Numbered from the stretch's first letter, positions 1-11,600 are shown. The stretch: DNA of 64,000 nt from Lactifluus volemus (GCA_022376515.1 WTXI01000073.1:1-64000); one strand, 5' to 3'. The notes: a model not told the origin generated them from the letters alone. Numbers and translations: made by a program.

Positions 1-551
1 CTGGCGAGAATAGCGAGTGGGGGCGGCGAGGTCCGGTCGTCGATGGCCTCGGGAGGGACTCGCGTGCTTCTCGATCTTCAACGTGCAACCGCGCCTGCGC
101 CTCCGTTCCCTCGTATTCCTCACGAACTTCGTCATCGCGGTCTTTCCTCTCGTAGCATTCTTTCATGCCCGTCGCCTTGACATCGTCCTTCCTGTCTCCA
201 CCTTCGCCGCCTCCGCAACCGCTCCCGCGGACATACGCATATAGATCGCATGCTTCTTCTTCTTTGCCATGCGGCGCTCCTTCATCTTCGCCTTGAGTTC
301 GCGTGTACGCGTACAAACCCTGCCACTTTCGTCTTGGCCATCGACAAAGTACGACGCGTGATCGATGCTGATGCTGAGATCGGCATTGGTGTATGGGGCT
401 GCTGTGTGCACGAAGTATCGGTGTTCTTGCTGGTAGTGCTAGTACTAGTGCTGGTGCGTAATTTGTGAGATTGAATTGAGAGGAAGAGGTCACGAGTGCG
501 GAGCCAGATGGAACGCAAGTGGTTATAAAGGAAGCGGAAGAGTGTTTCCAT
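1..551 (-). pseudogene. Decaying copy A of the HYP gene (partial at window edge)
   Basis: This is the first of three copies of an unrecognised gene (see 17668-18264 and 28023-28769). The start, Met-Glu-Thr-Leu-Phe-Arg, is at 551 on the - strand. Compared with the other copies, one base is missing in the C-run near 318-325 and another near 199. The protein is therefore shifted out of frame after residue ~75, and the remainder is spread over other frames. The 3' part continues past the left window edge. It is divergently oriented to NLR-A1, whose ATG lies about 930 bp away. I read it as a pseudogenised duplicate. No function can be assigned. Confidence 0.5.
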
Positions 552-1483
552 CCAAGGGTAGGTCGTTCTACGTTTCCCCGTGGCCTCAGGGTGATGGACG
601 TACGTTCCTTTCGTGCGAGGATGGGCGGTGGCTTGTATGGGGTGGGTTAGTCGGGCCTGACCGTTGGGACCAAGTCAGCCTCAGTCTAATTGGAGATGAG
701 ATAAGGTTAGACTTTCTCATGTATTCCGTCAATATCACTCTAGTAAAGAACAATCGCAAGGCCTGCGTGCGCGCGGATTTAACGCGGTTATCTGCCCACA
801 GCACATAAACTCAGGTTGTGTGTGCTTGAAAATATGTGCCTTAGACGGTGCGGGCGTACCGCCGTGCTCAAATGCTCTCCCAGTCGGAGTAGCTCCCTCG
901 TCTCAACACCATGTCCTCATTTTCTGATACGGCATACTCTGCTGTGACTTACTCTCACCAGCCGCCACATACAGCCTGAGTAGTAAGTTGCAGACGACCG
1001 TATACGTAAGCAAAGGCTGTCGGACCCTCTGTATCATTAATCATACGTTGACAGCAGCGGTATCATGCTGTCTGTCTCTTTAAATAGCTCGTCCTCGTCA
1101 ACCTGGTAGACTGCATATCTTTACTTTCCTCAGAACGTACCCCCTGTATTGGGGAAGCAAATGTCGACTTTGCAAGTCCTCCCGGCAGAGTGTCCGAGTC
1201 AGTGCGTCACAGCACCACCTGTCTTTGGCCCCGGGGCGGGTGCTTGAGCTTTGTTGTAATCATTACTCATACGTTGACAGCAGTGGTATCATGCTGCACG
1301 CTGCCACCCCTCCCCGGAGGGTATGTACACTGGCAAATACAATGCGCGTCTCGCCTGTCGTCCTAATTGGGACCTGACAGTCTGGTCACGGTTTCATGGG
1401 CGCTTCCTTATCGATATCAAGCACGCTGACGAGGAATACGCCCTCATGGTCCTACACATTCACTATTTCCCTCCGCTGCAACC
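552..1483. promoter_or_regulatory. Divergent intergenic region HYP-A / NLR-A1
   Basis: This 930-bp non-coding stretch lies between the divergent starts of HYP-A (-) and NLR-A1 (+). It recurs at 18265-19146 and 28770-29702. It contains two direct copies of a motif beginning CATACGTTGACAGCAG, at 1042 and 1268, each followed by a GGTATCATGCTG tail. It also has a CTTTAAATAG AT-box near 1079. No convincing ORF crosses it. It is inferred to hold both promoters. Confidence 0.45.
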
Positions 1484-4400
1484 ATGTCTTCAAAAAACGA
1501 CGCAGACCGCACTCTCCCCCACTATCAGCACATCCTTGATGCCGCATCAGCTAACTATCTTAAAGATACAGGAAGAGATCTCGTGAAGGATCAAGTCGCC
1601 GTCGAGATCAAAAGTTGCGAATCCCCCAATGACATCTTGAATGTAGTTAAGAGGCATGCCGAGAAATTCGACGAGTTCAGAAAGGGTGATTCTGAATTGA
1701 TGAAATACCTTGAACCCATTGTCAAAGGCTTGCATGTCCTATTTGCCAATAAAACACTTAGCGCTGGTGTTAGCCAGGTGTGTCGGATGAAGGTTTTTCG
1801 ATCTCAGTGGCTGTATGTTGACGTTTCTTGTCTAGGTATTTCCACCCGCAAAGATGATATTTTCTGGTATCAGCATCCTTCTCAACGTGCGAACTTAACC
1901 TTGTCTTTTACCCATCACCTCCTTATCTCATCTGGGTCTACTAGACTGCCAAGGACGTCAAGAAAAGTTATGATACCCTTGTCGATCTTTTCGAATGTAT
2001 CGAACACTTTCTCAGACGCCTTGAGATCTACGCCGAGATCAAGTGCACTCCTGCGATTACTGAGGTTCTCATTAAGATCATGGTTGAGGTGCTTGCAGTC
2101 CTCGCTCTCTCGACAAAGCAGATGAGAACCGGAAGATTCAGTAAGTTTTATCTTCTCTGGAATTTCGTTCTGGTTTAGCCTCTTTCAGAGAACTTTGCAA
2201 AGAAACTACTCGGGGACAACGACGTACAGGCAGTGCTGGGGAGGCTCGGCAGACTCACGGAGCAGGAGTCGCTGGCAACGGGCGCACACACCTTGGAAAT
2301 CATCTATGGCCTCGTTCACAATATGGCAGTCGTCATGGAAGGTGTGCATAATCTGTTCTCATGGAAATTACTTACATGCGTGGTGCTGATCGGGGTTTTC
2401 GATCAGATTTAGAGGCATCGATGAAGGCCATTCTACAAGTTTTAAGTACGTATAACCCATCCGCGTCTACTACTATTATGTTCTAACTTTGGCCGAAGCC
2501 TCCGTGCAACAACTGGCGGAGGAAATGAATCGTTCGTACTCGGATTTTGTCGTTGCTGGACCTACGTGCTGAAATCCGTCTACAGGGGACAAAATAAAGA
2601 AGTATCGAGCTTGGTTGTCTGCTCAAGATCCATGGACAAACCATAATAACGCTCGCAAAGCCTATCGTGCTGGAACTGCTACGTGGTTTACAGAAGGCTA
2701 CACGTTCGAAGATTGGAAGTCTGTGGGCTCACTTTTCTGGATTCACGGAAGCCGTAAATACCCCTCCCTTGATTTACTCTGCTACTGCTGATGACTTCTC
2801 CTACTGAAGCGGGCTCAGGCAAAAGCATATTATGGTACAGTAATATAACTTCAGACATTCATGTGAGCTCATTCTATCAATCAGCTCGACAATCATCGAA
2901 AATGTCCAGAACATGCGTCAACTTGGATTAGCCACGGTTGCAATTTTCTATTTTGATTTTAGGGATAAAACTAAGCAGGACGCACGCAACTTGTTGTCTT
3001 CCCTCCTCACTCAACTCTCAGTTCAATCCGACTCGTTCTGTCGTTTTCTCTCTGCCCTGTATTCAGAACACGAGCATGGCTTCCGAGAGCCGAGCGAAAA
3101 TGCACTTCTACGATGCCTGAAGAAGATGCTTGAACTTCCAGGGCAGGCCCCTCTCTATATTATCCTAGATGGGGTCGATGAGTGCCCCAACCCTTCCGGG
3201 TCGACATCGCCACGTGGAGATGTCCTCGAAATTATAGAAGAGCTCATCAAATTGCATCTCCCACATCTTCGCTTATCTGTTACGAGTCGCCCTGAGGCAG
3301 ACATCAAAACCATTCTTGGGCCCTTGTCAACTCACCAGATGTCGCTCCATGACCAACCTGAGCAAGCTCAAGATATTGCCACCTATGTCGAGTCTGTCAT
3401 CCGAGCACACCGAAAGATGCGGGAATGGCCCGACGAAGTTAAGAAATTGGTCACCGATACGCTCTCGAAAAATGGTGGTGGGATGTATGCAATGACTATC
3501 ATGAAGTTTTTTGATATGTACTCACATAATGATAGGTTTCAATGGGCGTCTTTGCAGCTGAATAGGCTGTGCCATTGCCCGCTGCAGGACATCGAAGAGG
3601 CCTTGAAAGAACTGCCTGAGACCCTGGATGAGACATATGAACGTATATTGCGGAACATCGATAAGGACAACCAGAAATATGCCCACCGAATCTTCCAGTG
3701 GCTCACAGTATCGGTTCGCCCACTTCGTGTGGAGGAGGTCGCTGAGGTTTTCGCAATTCGGGTTGACGCTGGATCCAAGAAGTCTCCAAAATTCAACGCA
3801 CGTTGGCGCCACTCAAACGCGGAGGAAGCCGTGCTGTTGGCATGCTCTGCTTTAGTCGCTATTGTTGACTCCGGCGATTTCCAAGTTGTTCAATTCTCGC
3901 ATTTTTCCGTAAAGGAATACCTGACCTCAAGTCGGCTGGCAAACTCAAATCTTATTTCGCGCTATCACATTCCACTACTGGACGCGCATACATTTCTCGC
4001 ACGGGTTTGCCTTTGCATACTACTTCAACTGGATGACAAAATGGACCAAAGTCACATCAAGGATTTCCCCCTGGTTAAATATGCAGCGCAGTATTGGATC
4101 AGTCATGCGCAGTTTGAGGGTGTATCATCGCTCATCCAAGATGAGATGTACTGCATCTTCGACAAAGACAAATCGCATTTCGCAAACTGGGTCTGGTTAT
4201 ACGATATCGATAATCCCAGGATGTCATTTCCGCTCACAGGTTCCCCGAAACAACCCGATGCATCCCCACTGTATTATGCCGCGCTTTGCGGTTTCCGTGA
4301 TACAATAGAACGACTAATTGGTACAAGCCCAGAAGATGTCAACTCCAGCGGCGGAGACCGCGCGACTCCACTGCACGCTGCGTTGATCAACAGCCATCTG

Positions 4401-5201
4401 GAAGTTGTCCTTTCCCTGCTGGAGAACGGTGCTGATGTGGATACTCGGGACAACGAAGGAGAAACTCCCTTACACCTGCCATCGAGATCTGGGGATGCAG
4501 GGCTCATGAGAGTGCTACTTGACCACGGCGCAGATCCAAACTCGGTCACCGATGATGATCCAAAGGCGACTCCATTGTTAATCGCGTCAGAGAACGGAAA
4601 CGTGGTGGCCGCCAGACTGCTATTGGAGCGTAGCGCTGACATGAACCTGGGTTATTATAGCCCTCTCAAGATGGCATCGAGATTGGGGCATTGCGACATT
4701 GCACAATTATTATTCGATCATGGTGCGAATGCCGACGAACAGGACAGAAATGGCGAGGCTCCATTACACGTTGCATCGTCTTATGGACAACCTGCGATTG
4801 CACGGATGCTCATTGAGCGTGGTGCAAGCGTGGATCTTCGGAATCGGTGGAACGAAACCCCTTTGCACATGGCGTCGCAACGGGGATCCGTAGAGGTTGT
4901 GCGGCTGTTGCTTGACTGCGGTGCTGATGTAAACGCGCAGGATGTGTCCCACTTCACCCCGTTGCACGTTGCGGCAAAAAACGGACATGTTCAGATTTCC
5001 GAGGTGCTACTTGAGCGTGATGCGGATCTGCATCTCCGAGCCGAGTTCGACGAGGTGCCTTGGAAAGTCGCCATGGCGTGGTCTCACGACGGACTTGCAG
5101 CACTACTAGCAAACCGGGCTGGTAGGGAGACATGGCTAACATGGAAGAGGGACAGCGAGTTGTACAGAATGATCCCTAAGCGGCGCCTAACGCTTCGGTG
5201 A
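1484..5201 (+). CDS. NLR-A1: Goodbye-NACHT-ankyrin STAND receptor
   Basis: Predicted fungal NLR, a signal-transducing NTPase thought to act in non-self or heterokaryon recognition. Ten exons: 1484-1777, 1836-1886, 1945-2140, 2189-2341, 2407-2445, 2499-2531, 2586-2753, 2810-2834, 2885-3484, 3536-5201. They join in frame to 1074 aa. Residues 1-180 match the Goodbye-type N-terminal domain (DTGRDL; FPPAKMIFSGI). A linker precedes the NACHT. Walker A GSPGSGKS (about 310-317) is split by an intron; Walker B is ILDGVDE (about 414-420), followed by SVTSRPE. From about residue 760 there are nine ankyrin repeats (TPLH, GAD motifs). The last 51-nt intron contains no stop, so an unspliced form would carry 17 extra residues. 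The tail after the ankyrins is longer than in A2. The start was chosen as the ATG in context ACCATGTC, shared with A3. Domain calls are solid; the biological role is inferred. Confidence 0.85.
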
Positions 5202-5354
5202 ATCATGTGAAAGCTGTTAGTACCCTCACAGTCATGTGGAATGGTTAAATTCCAGCTACTTTCGTAATCTAAGCTCTTCTTCCCCAATTGCTTCCTCAGC
5301 GTCACGGTTCTCTCGTTTTCCTCTGAGTTTCTGGGTTCAAATTCATTTTTACAG

Positions 5355-6080
5355 GTATTACAAGTGAGCTCACCCTACGCGACCCGTTCCCCGGTCGCAC
5401 CAGCCTACAGAGGCAAGGCACCGCCCGGGTCAACTTGAAGCCTGGAAACACACATTTCTTTGCTGTGATATATCTTGCTACTGGAGATGACCATCAGTTT
5501 CACAGTCGAACAGCGTGGGTGCTCGAAAAGCAGCGGCATTTCCAAGGTATCTATCGCGCCCTTCTCTTCTTTTCCACGAGCTAATCGAGGGGCTTTTTTT
5601 TCTGGCAGGTGGGCTATTTTCGGTCTTGCCATGGGTTGCCGGACGCATCGAGAATTTTTTTGTATTGAACGAGCGTGTCGCGCTTCTCGGGCGATGACGG
5701 CTCAGATTTTTCGGCATGGTCCCGGTTGGTGCGACGAGCGTGGGGAGCACAAATCAACTTAAATCAGGTGTAGAGAACGTTCTTGTCATCTATCGATGTT
5801 CCCTTACAGATTTTGATCGCATAGGTTGCGCACGAACGTCCATGGACGTCCTCCGCCACTGAGGACATACAACGAGGCGGTCTACTCGACCGCGTTGCCG
5901 ATCTTGAATGGCCAACCACTGCAACCGGGGCATGAGATGGGCGGGTTTTGCCTCGGGAGCACGATCGTGCTCGCATTCGAGGCGCCGCCGACGTTCGGGC
6001 TTGCAGTGCATGCGGGACAGAAGGTGCGAGTGGGGCAAAAATCGGGAGATATATTATTAATAAAAGGAAAGGAGGAATAG
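5355..6080 (+). pseudogene. PSD1-like phosphatidylserine decarboxylase pseudogene (C-terminal part)
   Basis: Remnant of a mitochondrial-type phosphatidylserine decarboxylase, which converts phosphatidylserine to phosphatidylethanolamine. Recognisable blocks in order: a HFFAVIYLATGDDHQFHS segment with the conserved histidines (about 5450-5510), FVLNERVALLGR (about 5660-5694), FFGMVPVGATSVGS, NGQPLQPG, and the autocatalytic LGST site in GGFCLGSTIVLAFEAP (about 5941-5985). An intron at 5547-5608 is retained. The copy is broken: the Trp codon after LLGR is TGA at 5695-5697, and a one-base loss near 5823 shifts the frame before LRTNVHG. The 5' half is absent. LGST, rather than GGST, points to the PSD1 type. 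It lies directly behind NLR-A1 and is absent behind A2 and A3. Confidence 0.85.
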
Positions 6081-6091
6081 TGACTAGAGGT

Positions 6092-6106
6092 AACCGGTAC
6101 TCATTT
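6092..6106 (+). repeat. Left target-site duplication of LINE
   Basis: AACCGGTACTCATTT, repeated exactly at 7734-7748 after the poly-A tail. Confidence 0.8.
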
Positions 6107-7735
6107 TCACACACTCCTTTCCCTCTTACCACCACCATCCCACTCATGCCTCGCAAGAAACACTCCCTGTCCCCTCCCGCGGACTATGTCCACCCCACCC
6201 CCCCTCCTGTCCTTCGTGTCCTCGACGAGCTCGACGACGGTTTCCTCAGTACCTCCGAGCGTGATGCCATTGAGCCCCCCTCCCACTTGGAGGCCTTCCA
6301 GTTTTTTCTGGGCGACTTCCCCTCCGCCTTCAATAAGGCTGCTCTCGTGAATCCCCAGGGCGCTGATGCTGCCCTGCGCAACTTCCTTGCCACCCCCTTT
6401 CTTTCCCCCTACTTGCCCCCTCCTCCCCCCCCCCTGCCCCTCCCCCCGCCTCACCGCCTTTGGATCTCTCGGAGATCCATGCCTCCCTCCGGTTGCTCTC
6501 CGTAGCGATGGCTGACCTCCAGAAAAAGGTCAATGCTCCTGCCCCTCCCCCCCTCCCTCGAAAGCCCCCGCCACTGCTAAGGCTCCTGCCAAAGGCCCCC
6601 CTAAAGCCCCCTCCCCTAAACCCTCCCCCCCCTCCTATGCGGCAAAAGCCGTTGCCAAGCCCACGTGCCCTAGCCTCGTGGTTGCCTTGGCTCCCTTCCT
6701 CACGCCGGGTGCCCCACGCCCCGACCCCAGCACGACCTGCGGAGTTCTGAACACGGACCTCGCTGCCTCCTCCCCCCCCAACCTCCCCTCTCTGCTGTTA
6801 AATGGACGGTGAAAGGCAACCTCGTTGTCTTTGGGGGTCCCCACGGGTCCCTCGCTACCCTTCAAGCTTCCTCCCCTCACATCACACGTATTCTCTCCTC
6901 CTACCTCTCCCTCCCTGCCTTCTCTCCCCTCCCCGCCCCCCGTCCTAATGTCAAATGGTCGCGCGTCACTGTCAACGGTGTCCCGACTGGAGTCTCCCCC
7001 TCTTCTGGTGCCGCGTCACCAGATGAGTGTCACCGGGCCCTCGTTGCCCTTAACCCTGCTTACGCCTCCCTCCCGATCACTCTCCGCCCTTCCTGGGTCC
7101 GCTCCCCCTCCTCTTACTCCACCGGCGCCGTCTCTTCCCTCGTGTTTGCCTTCGAGGATCCGGATGGTTCTAGCCTCAAGACCCTGCTTTCTGATCGTCA
7201 CCTCTTCCTCTTCGGAGTTAGAGCTGTCGTGAAGAAGTGGAAGCAGAAGCCCCCTCCTGCCAAGACTCCCTCAAACCGGGCTCCCCCCCCTCCTTCCCAG
7301 GCGCCACTGCCACCTCCGGTCTAGGTCTCGCCCTTCCGTGGGGTTCGGTCCGCCTTCCTCCTCTCTTCTTTCGGACTTGTTGCATGTCTCCCACCTTTTT
7401 CCCTTACTCCTCCTTTTTTCACTGCTTCTATTCACACCTCCTTTTTTCGCTGCCGTATCTATGCGCTTATTCATCTTGTGGGTTTAGGGCGGGGTCTCTA
7501 CTGCTGGGAGGCGACGCGTCTGGTTCGAGTCCAGCCCGTGTTGGGGGGCCCTTTGGGTAATTGGGTAACCCCCTTCTGCGGGGCCTTCTTGGGATGTTGC
7601 ACGCAGGTTCATACTAGTTAGTCTTTGTTCTTTACCCTTTACGCACAGAATTTCGTGTACTACGTTTGTTAGCAAGTCTTGTCGCAATACACGCGGGGAC
7701 TATAAACCCCAATTCAAAAAAAAAAAAAAAAAAAA
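6107..7735 (+). mobile_element. Internally deleted LINE (Tad-like), ORF1 only, poly-A tail
   Basis: Non-LTR retrotransposon derivative. It ends in about 20 A residues (7716-7735) and is flanked by a perfect 15-bp target duplication, AACCGGTACTCATTT, at 6092-6106 and 7734-7748. The boundary A residues overlap the tail. Only ORF1-type sequence and a 3' UTR are present. There is no room for, and no trace of, the endonuclease/reverse transcriptase ORF2. It therefore looks like a non-autonomous copy mobilised in trans. Confidence 0.75.
6146..7324 (+). pseudogene. LINE ORF1 (gag-like), frameshifted
   Basis: Begins MPRKKHSLSPPADYVHP and ends in a Pro-rich tail. The order is an N-terminal acidic/helical part, a Pro/Ala-rich middle (from DLSEIHASLRLL) and a C-terminal block with NVKWSRVTVNGVPTG, DECHRAL, SWVRSPSSY and FAFEDPDG, typical of agaricomycete LINE ORF1 proteins. 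The parts lie in three successive frame segments (6146-6505, about 6460-6750, 6809-7324). Two frameshifts fall in or near long C-runs, so the gene is not intact. The family call comes from memory of similar ORF1 proteins and not from a search. Confidence 0.6.
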
Positions 7736-7748
7736 CCGGTACTCATTT
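7734..7748 (+). repeat. Right target-site duplication of LINE
   Basis: Exact copy of 6092-6106; its first two A residues merge with the poly-A tail. Confidence 0.8.
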
Positions 7749-8005
7749 GTTAATTCCTGATGTTATCGTCATGTCATCCAAATACAAATTGCAGCTGTTA
7801 TACCGACTCCTACACGATACACGCTCTCTCATCTTGATTTCTGGACTGCTCTACTGGCCATCCTCAGACGGGCTTGTTGAGACGGGCCGGTAGCGCGGGA
7901 ACATTCCCGGGCAGTACAGACAATGTCACGCGGTCCAAGCGTACAATGTAGATATTCATAGATAATTGATTAAAATACATTCCTTACCATTGTGCATGCT
8001 CCCTA

Positions 8006-8375
8006 CACTGGTTGGAAAACTGCCTTTTGAGGCTAACAAAATCTTAACATAATCATGATATAAGGCCATTTGTTTTTCTTCATTTTTTTTGAGGATAAAT
8101 ATAAATAAAATCATTATATATTGTTAAGCTAATGTATGACACAAAATGAAAGTAAAGTATTTTTACTCAGACCTATCTTGCATGTTATCTGGCACAATGT
8201 CTATCAATTAGAGAAGTATGATTTTGGCTTAATTTTGTGATGTACATTTAGCTTAACAAAATATAATCATTTTATTCATATTTATTCTCATAAAAAATGA
8301 AGGAAAACAAATGGCCTTATATTATAATTATGTCAAGATTTTGTCAGCCTCAAAATGCAGTATCCCAACCAGTGC
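8006..8375. mobile_element. MITE with ~130-bp terminal inverted repeats
   Basis: AT-rich 370-bp element. The two ends are imperfect inverted repeats starting CACTGGTTGG and running inward for about 130 bp each (shared TTTTGAGGCT, AAGGCCATTTG, TTAAGCTAA blocks). It is flanked by TA on both sides (8004-8005, 8376-8377), which suggests a Tc1/mariner-type target. It has no coding capacity. The remaining sequence at 7749-8005 and 8376-8639 shows no gene; the latter is 3' flank of the NLR on the - strand. Confidence 0.7.
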
Positions 8376-8639
8376 TATTCTCTCAGAAAGGACTATTATA
8401 TTATTGTTCTTATTGTACATCTATTGTACGAGGCCATAGGCCAATGTACACTCCTATGTATTTAAAGAAGTTTCCCAGCTGTTATCACTTCAGTCTCTTA
8501 CACATCAACTGAACGCTATCTTATCTAGCGTGATCTAATCTACCTCAGCCGCTGCTTTTCATCAAGACTCGATGGCGCTAACTGAATTCGAAGGATAAGG
8601 TGACAACACTAATCAGAGTTTGCATATATTCATGTGACT

Positions 8640-11600
8640 CTATTTAGACAAACTGTGAGTGTATACCATAGCCCAATTTAATCCATACACAAATCTTGAG
8701 AGATCTACCTCCGTTCTATCTTTGCCAGCAATCCAGACTGTGTTAGCTCTGTGAAAGTATGGCCGGTGAATGGGAGGAATCCACAACAGGAGTTCTTTAT
8801 CTTCCCCATACATCCATCCATCACTATTGATCGGGAACTTGTCCATGAAGTGATCTTTCTCGTTATCTTCTGCTCTGAGATTCCCTACATGAATCGTGTG
8901 ATCTCGTAAGGTCGAGGTGATAGGCTGCCCATCCAAAGTGAGCCGTGACGCACCAGAGTTAATCGAATGGGTGAGTCCGGTAGACGAACCCACAATATCC
9001 TGTCCTGTTGTGACATCCCACATGCGAATCGTGCTATCCCTCGAGCCCGAAATGATCCGCCGCCCGTCTGGTGAGAATGCAACCGAGTTGACCCATTCAG
9101 TGTGTCCAATAAACGGGCCCGCTATGGCCACACCTGTAGCAGAATCCCACATGCGAATCGTGCGATCGTACGAGGCCGATGCAATGCGCCGCCCGTCTGG
9201 TGAGAATGTAACAGACTCGACAGTATAGGCGTGTCCAGTAAATGGGCCTGCTACTGCTTGTCCTGTCACAGAATCCCACACACGAATCGTGTCATCTCCC
9301 GAGGCTGAGGCGATTTGCTGCCCATCCGCTGAAAACACGACAGATCTGACCCGCTGAGTGTGACCATGAAACGGGCCCGCTATGACATCCCCTGTCGCAG
9401 CATCCCATACTCGAATCGTGCGGTCATTCGAAGCAGAGGTGATGCGCTTCCCGTCCGGCGAAAATGCAACAGAGCGGACCGCCTCGGTGTGTCCAGTACA
9501 TGGGCCCACTACAACTTCTCCCGTCATGGCATCCCACACACAAACCGTGCGATCTTTCGAGGCCGACGCGATGCGTTGTCCGTCCGGCGAGAATGCAACA
9601 GAGGAGACCTCATCAGTATGTCCAGAAAACGGGCCCGCTGCAATATTTCCTCTCGTGGTATCCCACACGCGAATCGTGCGATCTCGCGAGGCCGAAGCGA
9701 TCCGCTGTCCTTCAGGCGAGAACGCAACAGATAAGACCCAATCGGTGTGACCAGTAAATGGACCTGCTGTGAACTCTCCTGTTGCGGTATCCCACACACA
9801 AAGTGTGCGATCTGCAGAGGCCGAGGCTATCCGTTGCCCATCTGGTGAGAGTGCAACAGACAAGATCGATTGGGTATGTCCGGTAAACGAGGCCCCTGCC
9901 ACTCCTTTTCTGGGATGCCACACGCAAACCGTGCGATCATCCGAGGCCGAGGCAATGTACTGCCCGTCAGGTGAGACCGAAGCAGAAAATATGGTAGATG
10001 TGTGTCCAGTAAATGGGCCTGCCACGATCTGACCTGTTGCGGAATCCCACATGCAAATCGTGCGATCTCCTGAGGCTGAGATGATGCGCCGCCCGTCCGG
10101 AGAGAACACAACAGAGTGGATGGGACCGGTGTGTCCAGTAAATGGGCCTGCTACCACCTTTGCTGTTGTGGCATCCCACACACGAATCGTGCGATCGTGC
10201 GAGGACGAAACGACATGCTTCCCGTCCGGTGAGAATGCAACACACCTGACCCGTTCGGTGTGCCCAGTATACGGGCGCGCTACGACCCGTTCGGTTGCAA
10301 TATCCCACATGCGAATCGTGCAATCTTTCGAGGCAGAGGCGATACGTTGCCCGTCTGGTGAGAATGCAACAAAGGAAACCCCGCCGACGTGTCCAGTAAA
10401 CGGGCCTGCTATGACCTCTCCAGTTGCGGCATCCCAAACACGAATCGTCCGATCGTCCGAGCCCGAGGCGATGTATCGCCCGTTCGGTGAAAATGCAACG
10501 CATCTGACGTATTTCTTGTGTTCAGTAAATGGTCCCGCCACGACCTCTCCTGTTGCGGCATCCCACACGCAAATCGTGCGATCGGCTGAGGCCGATGCGA
10601 TGCGTTTCCCGTCAGGCGAGAATGCGACAGAAAAGATATAATTTCTGTGTCCAGTAAACGGCCCCGCTACAATTTCCCCCGTTGTAGCATCCCATACCCG
10701 AATCGTGCGATCTTCCGAGGCCGATGCGATCCACCGCCCATCTGGCGAGAATACAACTGAGTAGACTGGTCCATCATGTGCTTTAATTGTCATTTCCAAT
10801 GCTGGCCAATCAGACAACTGTCCGCGTCTCAAAACCAATGTATGGGGAAATAGGTGAAGGTGGTACTCGACGATGCGGGAAGAGGATGGTGCAAAAGAGA
10901 GAGCAGATATATATATGTGCGGGACGCTTCTTGATATCGCCATCCCGAAATACCGCACAAAAGCGAATGCATCGTCGACTAACGACAACAGATTCTCCAC
11001 CTCGGATTGGAATAATCGCTGTAATTAGACCCAAAAGTTACTACATGTCGTATATCATGATAAGAGCTGCCTACCTTCTGCTGATCAGACCGCAGCCATG
11101 CGTTCAGGGATGCCAATGCTCGTGACGCAAGACCGACACCGTTCGTGATGCTAAGCACTTCCAGCCAAAAGAGAAATCTTGTCTCGAATAGCAATCGAAG
11201 TTTTGGAAACAGGTCCTGTTCGATACCAAGACGTTCTAGATGATCCCCCCAAAAAACGCAGCTATACGATAGAGCAGGTGGAACATATTTCGCAATTCGA
11301 GAATCGAGATCTGGAACGTCCCTGTTGGCAACGTATGACGATTCGAGTTTGCAAATGTTGAACTTGAGGTCATTCAGCATTATTCCGAGACAGGAATGTG
11401 CCAGCTGACGGTGAGCCTTGCCAAGGTCGATGTGAAATACCCCACTCTTCGCATCGGTCAAGAAGTCACGAAATGAGGTGTGGAGAGGGATGATCGGGAG
11501 GGTATCGTCGGATGAGGTCACGTTACTGAGAAGTGACCCAAGGTGACGGAGCATCTCAACAACCCATTCGGAATCCTCCGGGTCAGGGTCCTCGGGGTCA

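Noticed and set aside
8917..10641. Long + strand ORFs opposite the WD40 array
   Set aside because: They are antisense shadows of the 129-bp coding repeats.
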